Shown here piece after piece: positions 54,016 through 64,000 of a stretch of 64,000 nt of DNA. Source of the DNA: Avena insularis (Eukaryota > Streptophyta > Magnoliopsida > Poales > Poaceae); assembly GCA_023614405.1 (NCBI GenBank), contig CM042697.1, positions 160,370,149 to 160,434,148 on the forward strand, in the 5' to 3' direction. Numbering within the stretch: the first letter of the stretch is position 1; each line of letters begins with the position of its first letter. The notes beneath the pieces were generated by a model. The model searched no databases. It worked only from the letters and a program-made list of their open reading frames with translations, and was not told the DNA's origin. The translations under genes were made by a program, and so were the position numbers.

Positions 54016-55580
54016 TGATGTCTACGCACTTCTATTCGTGTAAACAGTTGTTGGGCCTCCAAGTGCAGAGGTTTGTAGAACAGCAGCAAGTTTCCCTTAA
54101 GTAGATTACCCAAGGTTTATCGAACTCAGGGAGGAAGTGGTCAAAGGTATTCCCTCTCAAGCAATCCTGCAATCAAGATACAAGAAATCTCTTGTGTCCC
54201 CAACACACCCAATACACTTGTCAGGTGTATACGTGCACTAGTTCGGTGAAGAGATAGTGAAATACAAGTGGTAACAGTGCCAAAAAATAGCTTCTGACTT
54301 GTTGTCGTGGGGTAACGGTGCCAGAAAAGAGCTGATGGCGTGGAGGAAAGGTAAAAGCCCAAAACCTCCCCGGCAAACGGAACAAAGATGGAAGCAAGCA
54401 AACATGCAATAGATCGAGATGCAAACGATGTTTCAATGTTTAGAAACAATGCCTAGGGATCATACTTTCACTAGTGAACACTCTCTCATATAAATATCCT
54501 CTCTTCATGATACTACTCTTCACTACTCTCCGGTTGGACACTCTAATCATCGGTAGGGCTATAATAGCACTCCTCAAAGTCCACCTTCCCCAATCTAGAT
54601 AACCCCGCACTATCACCTTGAGCACTAGATGGTTCCAACAAACACCACAATTTTATAGAGACATCCAACTCCAAATATAACTCATAACAAATATTCAATC
54701 TAGCCAAAGTGCCACACACGGTGTGCACGCTGTCACTTTCACACACGTGGGGAAAAGCATAGGTCTATTAAAACACAAAGAGTATTTATGTAGACTCAAA
54801 CCTAAGTGCCATCATGGCGTGCACGCTGTCACTTTCACAGACATGGGGAGAGAAGAGATCTATTGAAGCACTTGAGTAGCAAGGTAGATCTACTTGATTA
54901 CAAAGCTCATGACCACAACAAGATCATGCATATAGAGAGAGAGGGAGAGAGAGAGATGAACACATAGCTACCGGTAGAGCCCTTAGCCTCGAGGAAGAAC
55001 TACTCCCTCCTCATCATGGAAATCAGCAACGGTGATGAAGATGGCGATGGAGATCGATGGAGATGGCTCCGGGGGCACTTCCCTGTCCCGGCGGGGTGCC
55101 GGAACAGAGAATTTTTGTCCCCCGAATCTCCCCTTCGGTGGCGGCAGCGCAACAGAGGTTTTCGTGGATTTCTTCTGGATGCCCTAGGGTTTTTGGGTCG
55201 GAGGCTTCTTATAGGCGCAGGAATCAAGGTCGGTGGGGGTCCAGGGGTCCCACACCCCCTCCAAGTGCCTCCAGGGCTTACCCGCGCCTAGGGGGGTGCG
55301 GCCACCCTATGGCCCCCCTTCGGCTCTGCTTCGTGGTTCCGTGTTGCTCCGGGAAAAATAATAACTTTGGCTTTTGTCCCGTCCAATTCCGAGAATATTG
55401 ATTTTGTGCCTTTCTGGAAACAAAAACAGAAGAAAATATGCAACTGGCACTGTGGCAACTTGTTAATAGGTTAGTTCTAGAAAAGATATAAAACACCTCA
55501 AAGTATAGACAAAGCAAAGCAAAGTAGATACAAAACAAGCATGGATCATCAAAAATTATAGATACGTTTCCGGCGTATCA
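54016..55580 (-). repeat. LTR (3' in element orientation) of the second Gypsy element
   Basis: 1565 bp. It ends on the plus strand with CCGGCGTATCA and is followed by the PPT complement AGCACCCCCAAGCTT. A GA-rich microsatellite lies at about 54932-54957. Confidence 0.85.
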
Positions 55581-58472
55581 AGCACCCCCAAGCTTAACTC
55601 CTGCTCGTCCTCGAGTAGGTAAGTGATAAAAAGAATAATTTTTGAGGTGACATGCACCATCACAATTAAAGATCCAACCATTTGCAAGCATTGAAAGCTG
55701 GGATCAAAGAACTCTAAACATGTGCATGAAAGATGGAGTTCTAACAATAGGACAAAGTAACCATGCATGCAACATGAAAAGCTACAAACAAAGATCATGA
55801 ATAACATGCATTGAAAAACGTTTGTTTGTTTCACATAAAGAAAACATAGCATAGTGGAAATCAGCTTGTACCTCATAGAGTAGCAATATAGATGCATGGG
55901 ACACCTTCAAAGTTCACAAGGGTGACTAGAAACAAATAGCACAAGAACAAGTAATATCACAATATGCATCAATCAATAAGCTTTGGAACAGTGCACACAG
56001 AATGACAACTATGCTCTCTTAATGGTGCCTAAAGATAGAAGGTGGAGACTCAATAATGGTGGAAGAAAGGCCTTTTTGTAAAGGAAGCAGGGATTACAAG
56101 TTTCAAAAAGAGCTTCCAAAAATTATGGTACTTGTTAGCTTTCAGCCCTCATTTCCCCTATCATAAGCATCTTGAAGTGGTTAAGGTTAAAGTGACAAAG
56201 ATGGAGTATATGCTCGACGAAGTATAAGTTGGCAATCTCAAGTCCCTTGAATATGAGGGCCACACCTCATGCATACTCAACTTTGGGTCCAGGTAAGTTC
56301 TTGTCACTGAAAGTATTTGCATATCATTGAGAACTGCCAACGGGGTACCCCTTGCACATGGTACATGAGATTTCCCATAACCAAAGTGACAAGGCAAGTA
56401 GACAATGAGCATCTCAACAATCTTCTTATGTACCATGGGAATATGGTGCTTTTTTCTCTCTTTCCTCTTTTCTCAATGTGTCTCTTTTTTTATAAGAAAA
56501 ATGCTTCATAGATGTCATTATGGTGATGCTGCAAGTTTCCACCATGATTAGGCAGGGCTTAGGCTAGCGGCCCAGGCGTTTCTCTAACACAGGATACCAA
56601 CTCCATGGACTTACAAGTTCCCTCTTTATTTCACACCGGTGACATCCATAGACAAAAGAGCATGATATCAACTGAGTACAAAGTACAAGTGCAATGTTGA
56701 AAAAGTTCCCCGTGACAACACGGTTCTGCTAATTCCAACGTATAAGTGCAAGCATATACAACATAGATGACACAATGGTTTAAGTTTATTAGGGGCAAAG
56801 AATATAAAGTGAGCCATCAAGTTTGTGAGGGCTTTAATCACTAAGTTTTCACATAACAAAATAGTTTTTAATTGGAAGATAGCTGAAAACAAGAATATAC
56901 TTGGAATGGTGTAACACACCATGCATAGGAATTTATAGTGGACACTTTGGAATAACTTGGTTTCTTGGGAGTTGGAAGCATGAGTATAACTTACTCATAC
57001 AAGTGGAGGCTAGCAAAATACTGGGAGCAACCAACTAAGAGAGCAATAATGGTCATAATCATGTAGAGCAACAAAGCATTACTAATCAAAGCATAGAGTG
57101 GTACTACAAGTCAAGGACTAAATTATCATAAAGGCTAATGGTGACTTGTCATAGTCATAACATGGTGTGAGCATGTGCCAAGTCAACCCAAACAAAGCAT
57201 CAAAGGATAATACCACAATACTATGCTTTTGCATGCTAAAACAACACAATTTCTTCAAGGCACACTAAGCAATCCCAATTGTTTGGAACAAGACAAGGTA
57301 CAACAATAATCACTAAGCATAAGGTCAAAACAACACCTAGCATGTCATGCTAAAGTCTAAGTCACAGTCAATGCAAGCTCCTCTTGCACTTATCAAGCAA
57401 GAACTTTCTACTCCTTTCCAACACCAAGCAACTAATTTGAAACAACTCAAAAAGATAATAATCAATAAAGATCAGTGAGCTTGTCTCACAAATCCACAAA
57501 TAAGAACTAAAAAGTTCTAAGCTGAAAGCACAAGAAAACTAAGGCCGAACGCAGTGCTAGCAAAAGTGAACACTCACAAAACAATAAGAGTGAAAACTAG
57601 AGTGTTCTAGGCAATGGAAACAAAGTGTGTCTCTCTCCAAAAGAAGTGTGGTGTAACCAACCAACTTACTCAATAAAACTAATCAAACAAAAACCAAAAA
57701 CAAAAACTAAGACGCTCCAAGAACAACACAACAATGCATGAAACAATAAAATGAAGTGTCTAGAAAGACCTTAGATTTTTATTGATGAAGAAGGGGATGC
57801 CTTGGGCATCCCCAAGATTTGACGCTTGTACCTCTTGAATATTTCTTGGGGTGACACGGGGTGGCATCCCCAAGCTTGAGCTTTTGTCCATTCTTCATCT
57901 CATTACATCATTCTTTCTTTACACCTGCAAATTTTCCTTCATACAAAACTTCACACAATCTTCATTAGCAACATTTGTGTATTCAAAAGATAATAGACCT
58001 TTGGGTAAAGCTTTAGAACAGCAAGATTTTTCAATAAAAACACATGCTACTGTAGAAACTCCTTCAAAAAGCTCAATTCCCCTAAAGAGAACTCAAAAAG
58101 GAATCAATAAGAAGCAAATCAAAATAATGGCAGAAATCTGTCAAAACAGACCAGCAGGTAGAAACCGATTTTTTAAAACATCTTATGTTGATCAAATCAA
58201 AAAGTTTTAAACTAAAGAAAGTTAGCTAACATACTGGGGTATTTATTCGTAAATTTTCATCTCAATCCGACTTACAGAGACTCCTCACGAATTTTTATGG
58301 TGGATCACAAAACTCTGTTTTGGGACAGCAACTCCCCAAATCTTACTTCCCTCTCATTAGAGGTTATTATTTGCACAAAAAGAATAAGGAGAGGTCATTA
58401 CAGAAGTAATAACTTCCAAGACTCAAGAAAACTCTTGGGTTATCTCCCAACAAGTACTTTTCTTTAATGACT
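55581..58472. other. Internal non-coding region of the second Gypsy element
   Basis: AT-rich DNA collinear with 19358-22304. It has only short frames and no recognised domain. Confidence 0.75.
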
Positions 58473-59180
58473 TTAAGTTAGTCTTGATAGTTTGAGAAGA
58501 TGCTCACATAAGAAATATGAAATGAGGTAAAAGAGAGCATCAAGAAGAAAATTCAAAACATATTTAAGTCTAACCCACTTCCTATGCATAGTAATCTTGT
58601 AAATAAACAAGTCATTAAAGCACAAAGCAACAAGCATAGGAAAGCAAAAGAAGCGTAACTTCAAGACTTTCAACATAAAGAGGGGAAACTTAATATTTTT
58701 AAGATGCATAAAACCATGTTTCCCTCTCTCATAATAACTTTCAGTAGCATCATGAATAAAATTAACAATATAACTATCACATAAAACATTCTTATCATGA
58801 GCCACATGCATAAAATGATTATTACTCTCCACATAAGCATAGTCATTCTTATTCATTGCAGTGGGAGCAAATTCAACAAAATAGCTATCACTATTATTCT
58901 CATCACAATAATCATCAAATATAGGAGGTACATTGTAATCACAATCAATTTTCTCCTCAATAGTAGGTGGACTGAAAATATCATATTCATCATTGTAATC
59001 ATCATATATTGGAGGTCTAGTATCATCATAAGCAATAGAATAGCTACTTCCAAAGCTGGGGGACTAAAAAGATCATTTTCATCAAAACTAGCTTCCCCAA
59101 GCTTAGAATTTTCCATAGCATTAGCAATAATGGTGTCCAAAGAATTCATACTAATAACATTGCTATTAGCATGTAAATAA
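58473..59180 (-). pseudogene. Broken copy of the acidic/membrane ORF
   Basis: The counterpart of the frame at 22305-22895. The C-terminal part ([28 protein letters not shown], hydrophobic tail, [15 protein letters not shown]) is open from 58856 to 58473. The N-terminal part (DTIIANAMENSKLGEASFDE) runs from about 59140 in another frame, so at least one frameshift separates them. Its C terminus is longer than in the first copy. Confidence 0.6.
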
Positions 59181-59407
59181 AGCTCCATAGGTTTTTTAAT
59201 TTTCTCTTCAAACACTTCATGTCCTAACTCAAGATAAATGCTATAGAGCTCTCTAATTTTTTGTTGTTTTCCATTAAGCCTAACTAGTGAAAACAAGAAA
59301 CAAAAAGACAAAATTGCAGAATCTAAAGGAAATAACTTCGAGCACTCACACCGGAGGATGTGAGTACCTCTTCTATACCTCCCGACAGCGGGCGCCAGAA
59401 AAGAGCT

Positions 59408-60955
59408 TGATGTCTACGCACTTCTATTCTTGTAGAGAGTTGTTGGGCCTCCAAGTGCAGAGGTTTGTAGAACAGCAGCAAGTTTCCCTTAAGTAGATTA
59501 CCCAAGGTTTATCGAACTCAGGGAGGAAGTGGTCAAAGGTATTCCCTCTCAAGCAATCCTGCAATCAAGATACAAGAAGTCTCTTGTGTCCCCAACACAC
59601 CCAATGCACTTGTCAGGTGTATAGGTGCACTAGTTCGGCGAAGAGATAGTGAAATACAAGTGGTAACGATGCCAGAAAATAGATTCTGACTTGTTGTCGT
59701 GGGGTAACGGTGCCAGAAAAGAGCTGATGACGTGGAGGAAAGGTAAAATCCCAAAACCTCCCGGGCAAACGGAACAAAGATGGAAACAAGCAAACATGCA
59801 ACAGATCTAGATGCAAACAATGTTTCAATGTTTAGAAACAAGGCCTAGGGATCATACTTTCACTAGTGAACACTCTCTCATATAAAGATCCTCTCTTCAT
59901 GATACTACTCTTAACTACTCTCTGGTTGGACACTCTAATCACCAGTAGGGCTATAACAACACTCCTCAAAGTCCGCCTTCCCCAATCTAGATAACCCCAC
60001 ACTATCACCTTGAGTGCTAGATGGTTCCAACAAACACCACAATTTCATAGAGACATCCAACTCCAAATATAACTCATAACAAATATTCAATCTAGCCAAA
60101 GTGCCACACACGGTATGCACGATGTCAGTTTCACACACGTGGGGAAAAGCATAGATCTATTAAAGCACAAAGAGTATTTATGTAGACTCAAACCTAAGTG
60201 CCATCATGGCGTGCACGCTGTCACTTTCACACACATGGGGAGAGAAGAGATCTATTGAAGCACTTGAGTAGCAAGGTAGATCTACTTGATTACAAAGCTC
60301 ATGACCACAATAATATCATGCATAGAGAGAGATGAACACATAGCTACCGGTAGAGCCCTTAGCCTCGAGGAAGAACTACTCCCTCCTCATCATGGGAATC
60401 GGCAACGGTGATGAAGATGGCGATGTAGATCAATGGAGATGGCTCCGGGGGCACTTCCCCATCCTGGCAGGGTGCCGGAACAGAGACTTTCTATCCCCCG
60501 AATCTCCCCTTCGATGGCGGCGGCGCAACAGAGGTTTTCGTGGATTTCTTCTGGATGCCCTAGGGTTTTTGGGTCGGAGGATTCTTATAGGCGCATGAAT
60601 CAAGGTCGGTGGGGGTCCAGGGGGCCCACACCCCCTCCAGGCGTCTCCAGGGCTTGCCCGTGCCTAGGGGGAGTGGCCATCCTGTGGCCCCCCTCCGACT
60701 CTGCTTTGTGGTTCCGTGTTGCTCCGGGAAAATAATAACTTTGGCTTCTGTCCCGTATAATTCCAAGAATATTGATTTTCTGCCTTTCTAGAACCAAAAA
60801 CAGAAGAAAACAGGCAACTGGCACTGTAGCAACTTGTTAATAGGTTAGTTCCAGAAAAGATATAAAAATACCTCAAAGTATAGACAAAGCAAAGAAAAGT
60901 AGATACAAAACAAGCATGGAGCATCAAAAATTATAGATACGTTTCCGATGTATCA
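59408..60955 (-). repeat. LTR (5' in element orientation) of the second Gypsy element
   Basis: 1548 bp, closely similar to 54016-55580. The adjacent internal word on the minus strand, CTTTTCTGGCGCCCGCTGTC, is a degenerate PBS. Confidence 0.85.
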
Positions 60956-61315
60956 ATGTGTGATATACAACAACCAGTAGTTCCTAATGAAACTCTAGTC
61001 ACTGGTTCATTGATCAACAGATGATCAAGGTTTTGTGATCATGTTGGTGCTTTGGCAGCAATTAACAATGGAGTCATCTTATTGGAGAATGAGATGGTGA
61101 ACATACCCTATCTATAATATCGTATTATGATCATGTCATAGATTTCAAGTTATGATGATTAGGAAATATAGTGACTCGTTCCTTAGACCATAAGACCATA
61201 TCTAATCACTGTCTCCCAAGAATACTCTAATGGCACCTAACATCACTCGGTGGAACGATGATGATAATGGTGACATTGGGTATTTGGCGGAACAGGCAGA
61301 GGTATATGTGTTAAG
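60956..61315 (+). repeat. BARE/Angela-like Copia LTR, continued and degenerate
   Basis: Resumes after the Gypsy element with the repeated ATGTG. It is diverged from known LTRs and ends near a CACTA-like start at 61316. Confidence 0.45.
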
Positions 61316-61620
61316 CACTACAATAAATGTTTTCTTCCGCAACGGATTGGCATTCGGTCATCGTAGAAGGCGTGTCTTCCGCAACTAAATTCTTGGCTTG
61401 ATCATGGCCGATGGAAAGCTTTTTTTTGGTTTTGTGCCCCTCTACTATGACAAAACCGCTAAAAACATGGACGAAGCTCGACGGGCGCGTGCAAGAAGCA
61501 AGATTTCCGGTTCCTCGGGTGATGTTGACTCACCGTAGTATTTTAGGCGTGTGGGTCTTGGACGTCAGTGAATTTAGCGGACCATACTTTTCGGTCGCTC
61601 CTCCCTGATTTGAACTTGAT
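61316..61620 (+). mobile_element. CACTA-like terminal fragment
   Basis: CACTACAATAAATGTTTTCT at 61316 looks like a CACTA left terminus. The following CTTCCGCAAC word is repeated (about 61334 and 61376), as subterminal repeats are. No right terminus is seen before the Gypsy LTR at 61624. Confidence 0.45.
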
Positions 61621-61623
61621 AAC

Positions 61624-62515
61624 TGATAAGTCCAAAATTGAAGCATATTTACCTTTTGTTTTTGCATAAATAGAGTAGGGATATTTGTATTTCACTATGT
61701 TCGCACACACCTTTTGTCTTTATTTCAACAGGATCCCAAATAATCAAGTCTATTATTAACATATCAATTAGAGCTATCATATTATACTATAATATGATAT
61801 TTTTAAGTGATAAAAGTCATTTTATGGATTTACCTTTGCTCCTGGGAAAATACCATTCAAGGAGAGTTAACCAGTGCCGATAACGACCTGTGATACAGGC
61901 CGGGACTTCCCGTACCGTCCGCCCATACTAGGTGCCATCGGGACCGCCTCGTTAAATACTTTCTCCTGGCGAATACGATAGGAGGATCCGACATTCACAT
62001 CCACGAGAAACCACGAAAAACCACATCTAAAAGGGATCTGAAGGAGGAACTTGGCTGGAGAGAAATCCCTGCTAATCCACAGATCATTGGAGGACAATGC
62101 ATCATCCCCTTCATCATCAACCGTTGCATCTACATCACCACCATTACCCCCATCCTTCATCCATTAGATCTTGTTGTAATTCTAGATCCAATTGTGGTTT
62201 GCACTAGATCTATTTTAGTACTTTCCTCCATCCATTTGATTATGATGATGTTGTTGATTGCTTCCATGTGTGAGTAGTTCCTTTGTTCTTGGGGAGATGG
62301 AGAAACGCTAGAACTATTATGAATTTGCAATAAAGACGATCTATTCTTGTGTCCATACGACTTGCCAGTCTATGATTGATTTATGATTTGTGTTTGATCT
62401 CTCTCTTTGGATGGTATGTGAAAGTCGACCACATACCATTTGCCCTCGGGACTAAAGGGAGGGAGAAAACCCTTTGGACGTGCTTTGGGATTGTACCCGG
62501 AATGGCCGCGTGACA
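61624..62515 (+). repeat. 5' LTR of the Athila/WHAM-like element
   Basis: Starts TGATAAGTCCAAAATTGAAG and ends GGCCGCGTGACA. It is about 892 bp and is followed within two bases by the PBS ATTGGCGCCGGCTCGTGAAC (62517-62536). The 3' LTR is outside the window, so the ends are inferred from TG/CA and the PBS. Confidence 0.75.
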
Positions 62516-62742
62516 GATTGGCGCCGGCTCGTGAACTACGCAGTCAAAGGGGGAATAAAGAGGAATCCCTAAGCTAATTACGATATCCACGAGGAAACCC
62601 TTAATTGCGGTGGTCTGTATGAGTGACTGCTCTCAGGCATCGCAGTGGTTGCTGGGGAGCTAAGTGCTTTTGGTCTTTGTTCTTAGTTGCTTATTTTACT
62701 AATTGTTTTACTAAGGTTGCTTACTAGTTTCAGGTAAGCACC

Positions 62743-63912
62743 ATGACTGCACTTGTACTGATGAATCAGCTCGATGCAATTAAATACCTCGGGAAGTTCA
62801 ATAGAGGACTTGTCAAAGAATTCCCGACTGGGAGTGAACCAGAATATGAGGTTAATCCTCGCTTTATTGATATCATTAAAGAAAATACTTTTGCAGGAGA
62901 TGATCGAGATGAGGATCCTTACACTCACTTAATGCATTTTACCGAGCTATGTTGGACTCTTAAACTGAGAGGCTATTTTAATAATGAATTAAAACTTAAA
63001 CTATTTATCCAATCTCTAACCAATACTGCTTTAGCTTGGTATAGAATTTGCACTACATAGAAAATAAATACTTGGGAGAAACTTAAAGGAGAATTTGTGA
63101 TTCGATTCTTTCCCAAGGTTAAAACTACTGAAGTAAGAAGGGAAATTACAAACTTCAAGAACCACCCAGGTGAAGGCTTGGTAAGGGCCTTCAAAAGGTA
63201 TAAGACTCTACTTCATAAATGTCCCCATCATTATTTACCTGAATGGTACGTTTTACACATCTTTTATTGAGGAATTAATGAAGAAATTAAACATTAGATA
63301 GACACCAATTCTGGAGGCTCCTTTAGGGAGTTAACTATAGCTAAAGCTTGGAAACTTTTAGAACGTATTTGCCGTAATAGAGAAACATGGGGATTTGATT
63401 TAGGCAGCGAAGGAGGTATAGAAATTTAATATGATTGTCTCAATGCTTATAAAGAATCTGGTAAGGTGAAATAAACAGCTGATGAACTTTAACTTGATGA
63501 TGATATTGTTTTGCAAAATTTTCAGTCTTTTATAGAACATATTGAGGATCCTAAGAAAGACTGGCTCCATTACACTCCGCCACTCGAGCAAGCTGTAGAA
63601 GATGATCCAATAATTACATCTCCAATTGAACCATTACGGGAGGTATCCCCATATGTTGAACCCCTTCCTTTCCCAAGGACGACAAGGAAACATATGATGG
63701 ATCAGCAGCTGGAGGATCAACAAGAAGAAGAAGAGCTATTCCTAAAGTCTCTAGAAGAAGAAGCACGTGTAAGGAAAACTGAAGAAGTAAGTGTATATGA
63801 GATATGGGAACCAATGAAGGAAGACATCCTGACCATGTTTGCTCACTGCATTGTGATTGAGCTAGATATTAAAGCTTCGCAGTTTGTTGAAGGTAAGGTA
63901 AAAGCTAAATAA
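62743..63912 (+). pseudogene. Retrotransposon Gag (Athila-like), with several stops
   Basis: The start ATG at 62743 follows a leader of about 200 bases. The protein has the gag capsid pattern: YTHLMHFTELCWTLKLRGYF, LKLFIQSLTNTALAWYRI (to a TAG at 63058), TWEKLKGEFVIRFFPKVKTT, GEGLVRAFKRYKTLLHKCPH, then a Glu-rich tail (EEEELFLKSLEEEARV) to TAA 63912. In-frame stops occur at about 63058, 63268, 63297, 63428, 63473 and 63491, so this copy is dead. Gag forms the particle that packages element RNA. Confidence 0.8.
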
Positions 63913-64000
63913 GTTGGTAAGCCTATTCTCCCATGTAATTTCGGAGGAACTTCCTACTATGGCCTCTGTGAGATAGGGACAGCTGTAAACATGATTCCTT

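Larger units (their letters stand above)
54016..60955 (-). mobile_element. Second non-autonomous Sabrina/Fatima-like Gypsy element, target duplication ATGTG
   Basis: The plus-strand ends are TGATGTCTACGCAC at 54016 and GATACGTTTCCGATGTATCA at 60955. ATGTG flanks both sides (54011-54015, 60956-60960). LTRs are 54016-55580 and 59408-60955. The centre has a PBS-like word next to the right LTR, a broken acidic/membrane ORF (58473-59311) and long non-coding DNA collinear with the first copy. No gag-pol domain is present. Confidence 0.9.
61624..64000 (+). mobile_element. Athila/WHAM-like Gypsy element, 5' part
   Basis: An LTR, a PBS and a decayed gag lie in order on the + strand and run off the window end. 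Pol is outside. Confidence 0.8.

Overview
This window is nuclear DNA from a large-genome grass, most likely a Triticeae species (wheat, barley or rye group). The reasons are one intron-rich plant gene with canonical GT-AG junctions, CACTA and Stowaway DNA transposons, and many nested LTR retrotransposons of kinds typical of that tribe. I see no bacterial, organellar or tRNA genes. The only Pol III-type sequence is a 5S rRNA-like segment inside a small retrotransposon. All family names come from recognition by eye, not from a search.

The one host gene is a DRP2-type dynamin-related GTPase on the + strand. Exons 1-8 (11916-14829) carry the GTPase domain and the start of the middle domain. Exons 9-17 (38492-42527) carry the rest of the middle domain and the PH domain. 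The 17 exons join in frame to 644 codons plus one base, with no stop. The expected C-terminal exons (GTPase effector and proline-rich parts) are not visible in the remaining 21.5 kb, so the gene is either split by a second giant intron or truncated.

Intron 8 is about 23.7 kb and is a nest. A LINE fragment is split by a Gypsy element of the Tat type (17836-37326, target duplication GATCA). That element's 5' LTR is itself split by a non-autonomous Sabrina/Fatima-like Gypsy element (17998-24676). The Tat element carries decayed gag-pol with a second RNase H, and a spliced antisense gene with a gypsy-type transposon domain.

Left of the gene, 1 to about 3.4 kb is the 5' end of a Copia element on the minus strand. 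A CACTA remnant (about 3.4-9.5 kb) carries an RNase H1 N-terminal-like exon and is interrupted by a 2.4-kb solo LTR (6910-9340, target duplication CTACT). Older debris and two Stowaway MITEs follow, up to the gene promoter.

Right of the gene, a very large solo LTR (43301-48965, target duplication GATTT) contains a complete Cassandra TRIM (45493-46255, target duplication GAGGG). Further LTR-like DNA and a LINE endonuclease fragment follow. A BARE/Angela-like Copia LTR fragment is split by a second Sabrina/Fatima-like element (54016-60955, target duplication ATGTG). The window ends in the 5' LTR and decayed gag of an Athila/WHAM-like Gypsy element.
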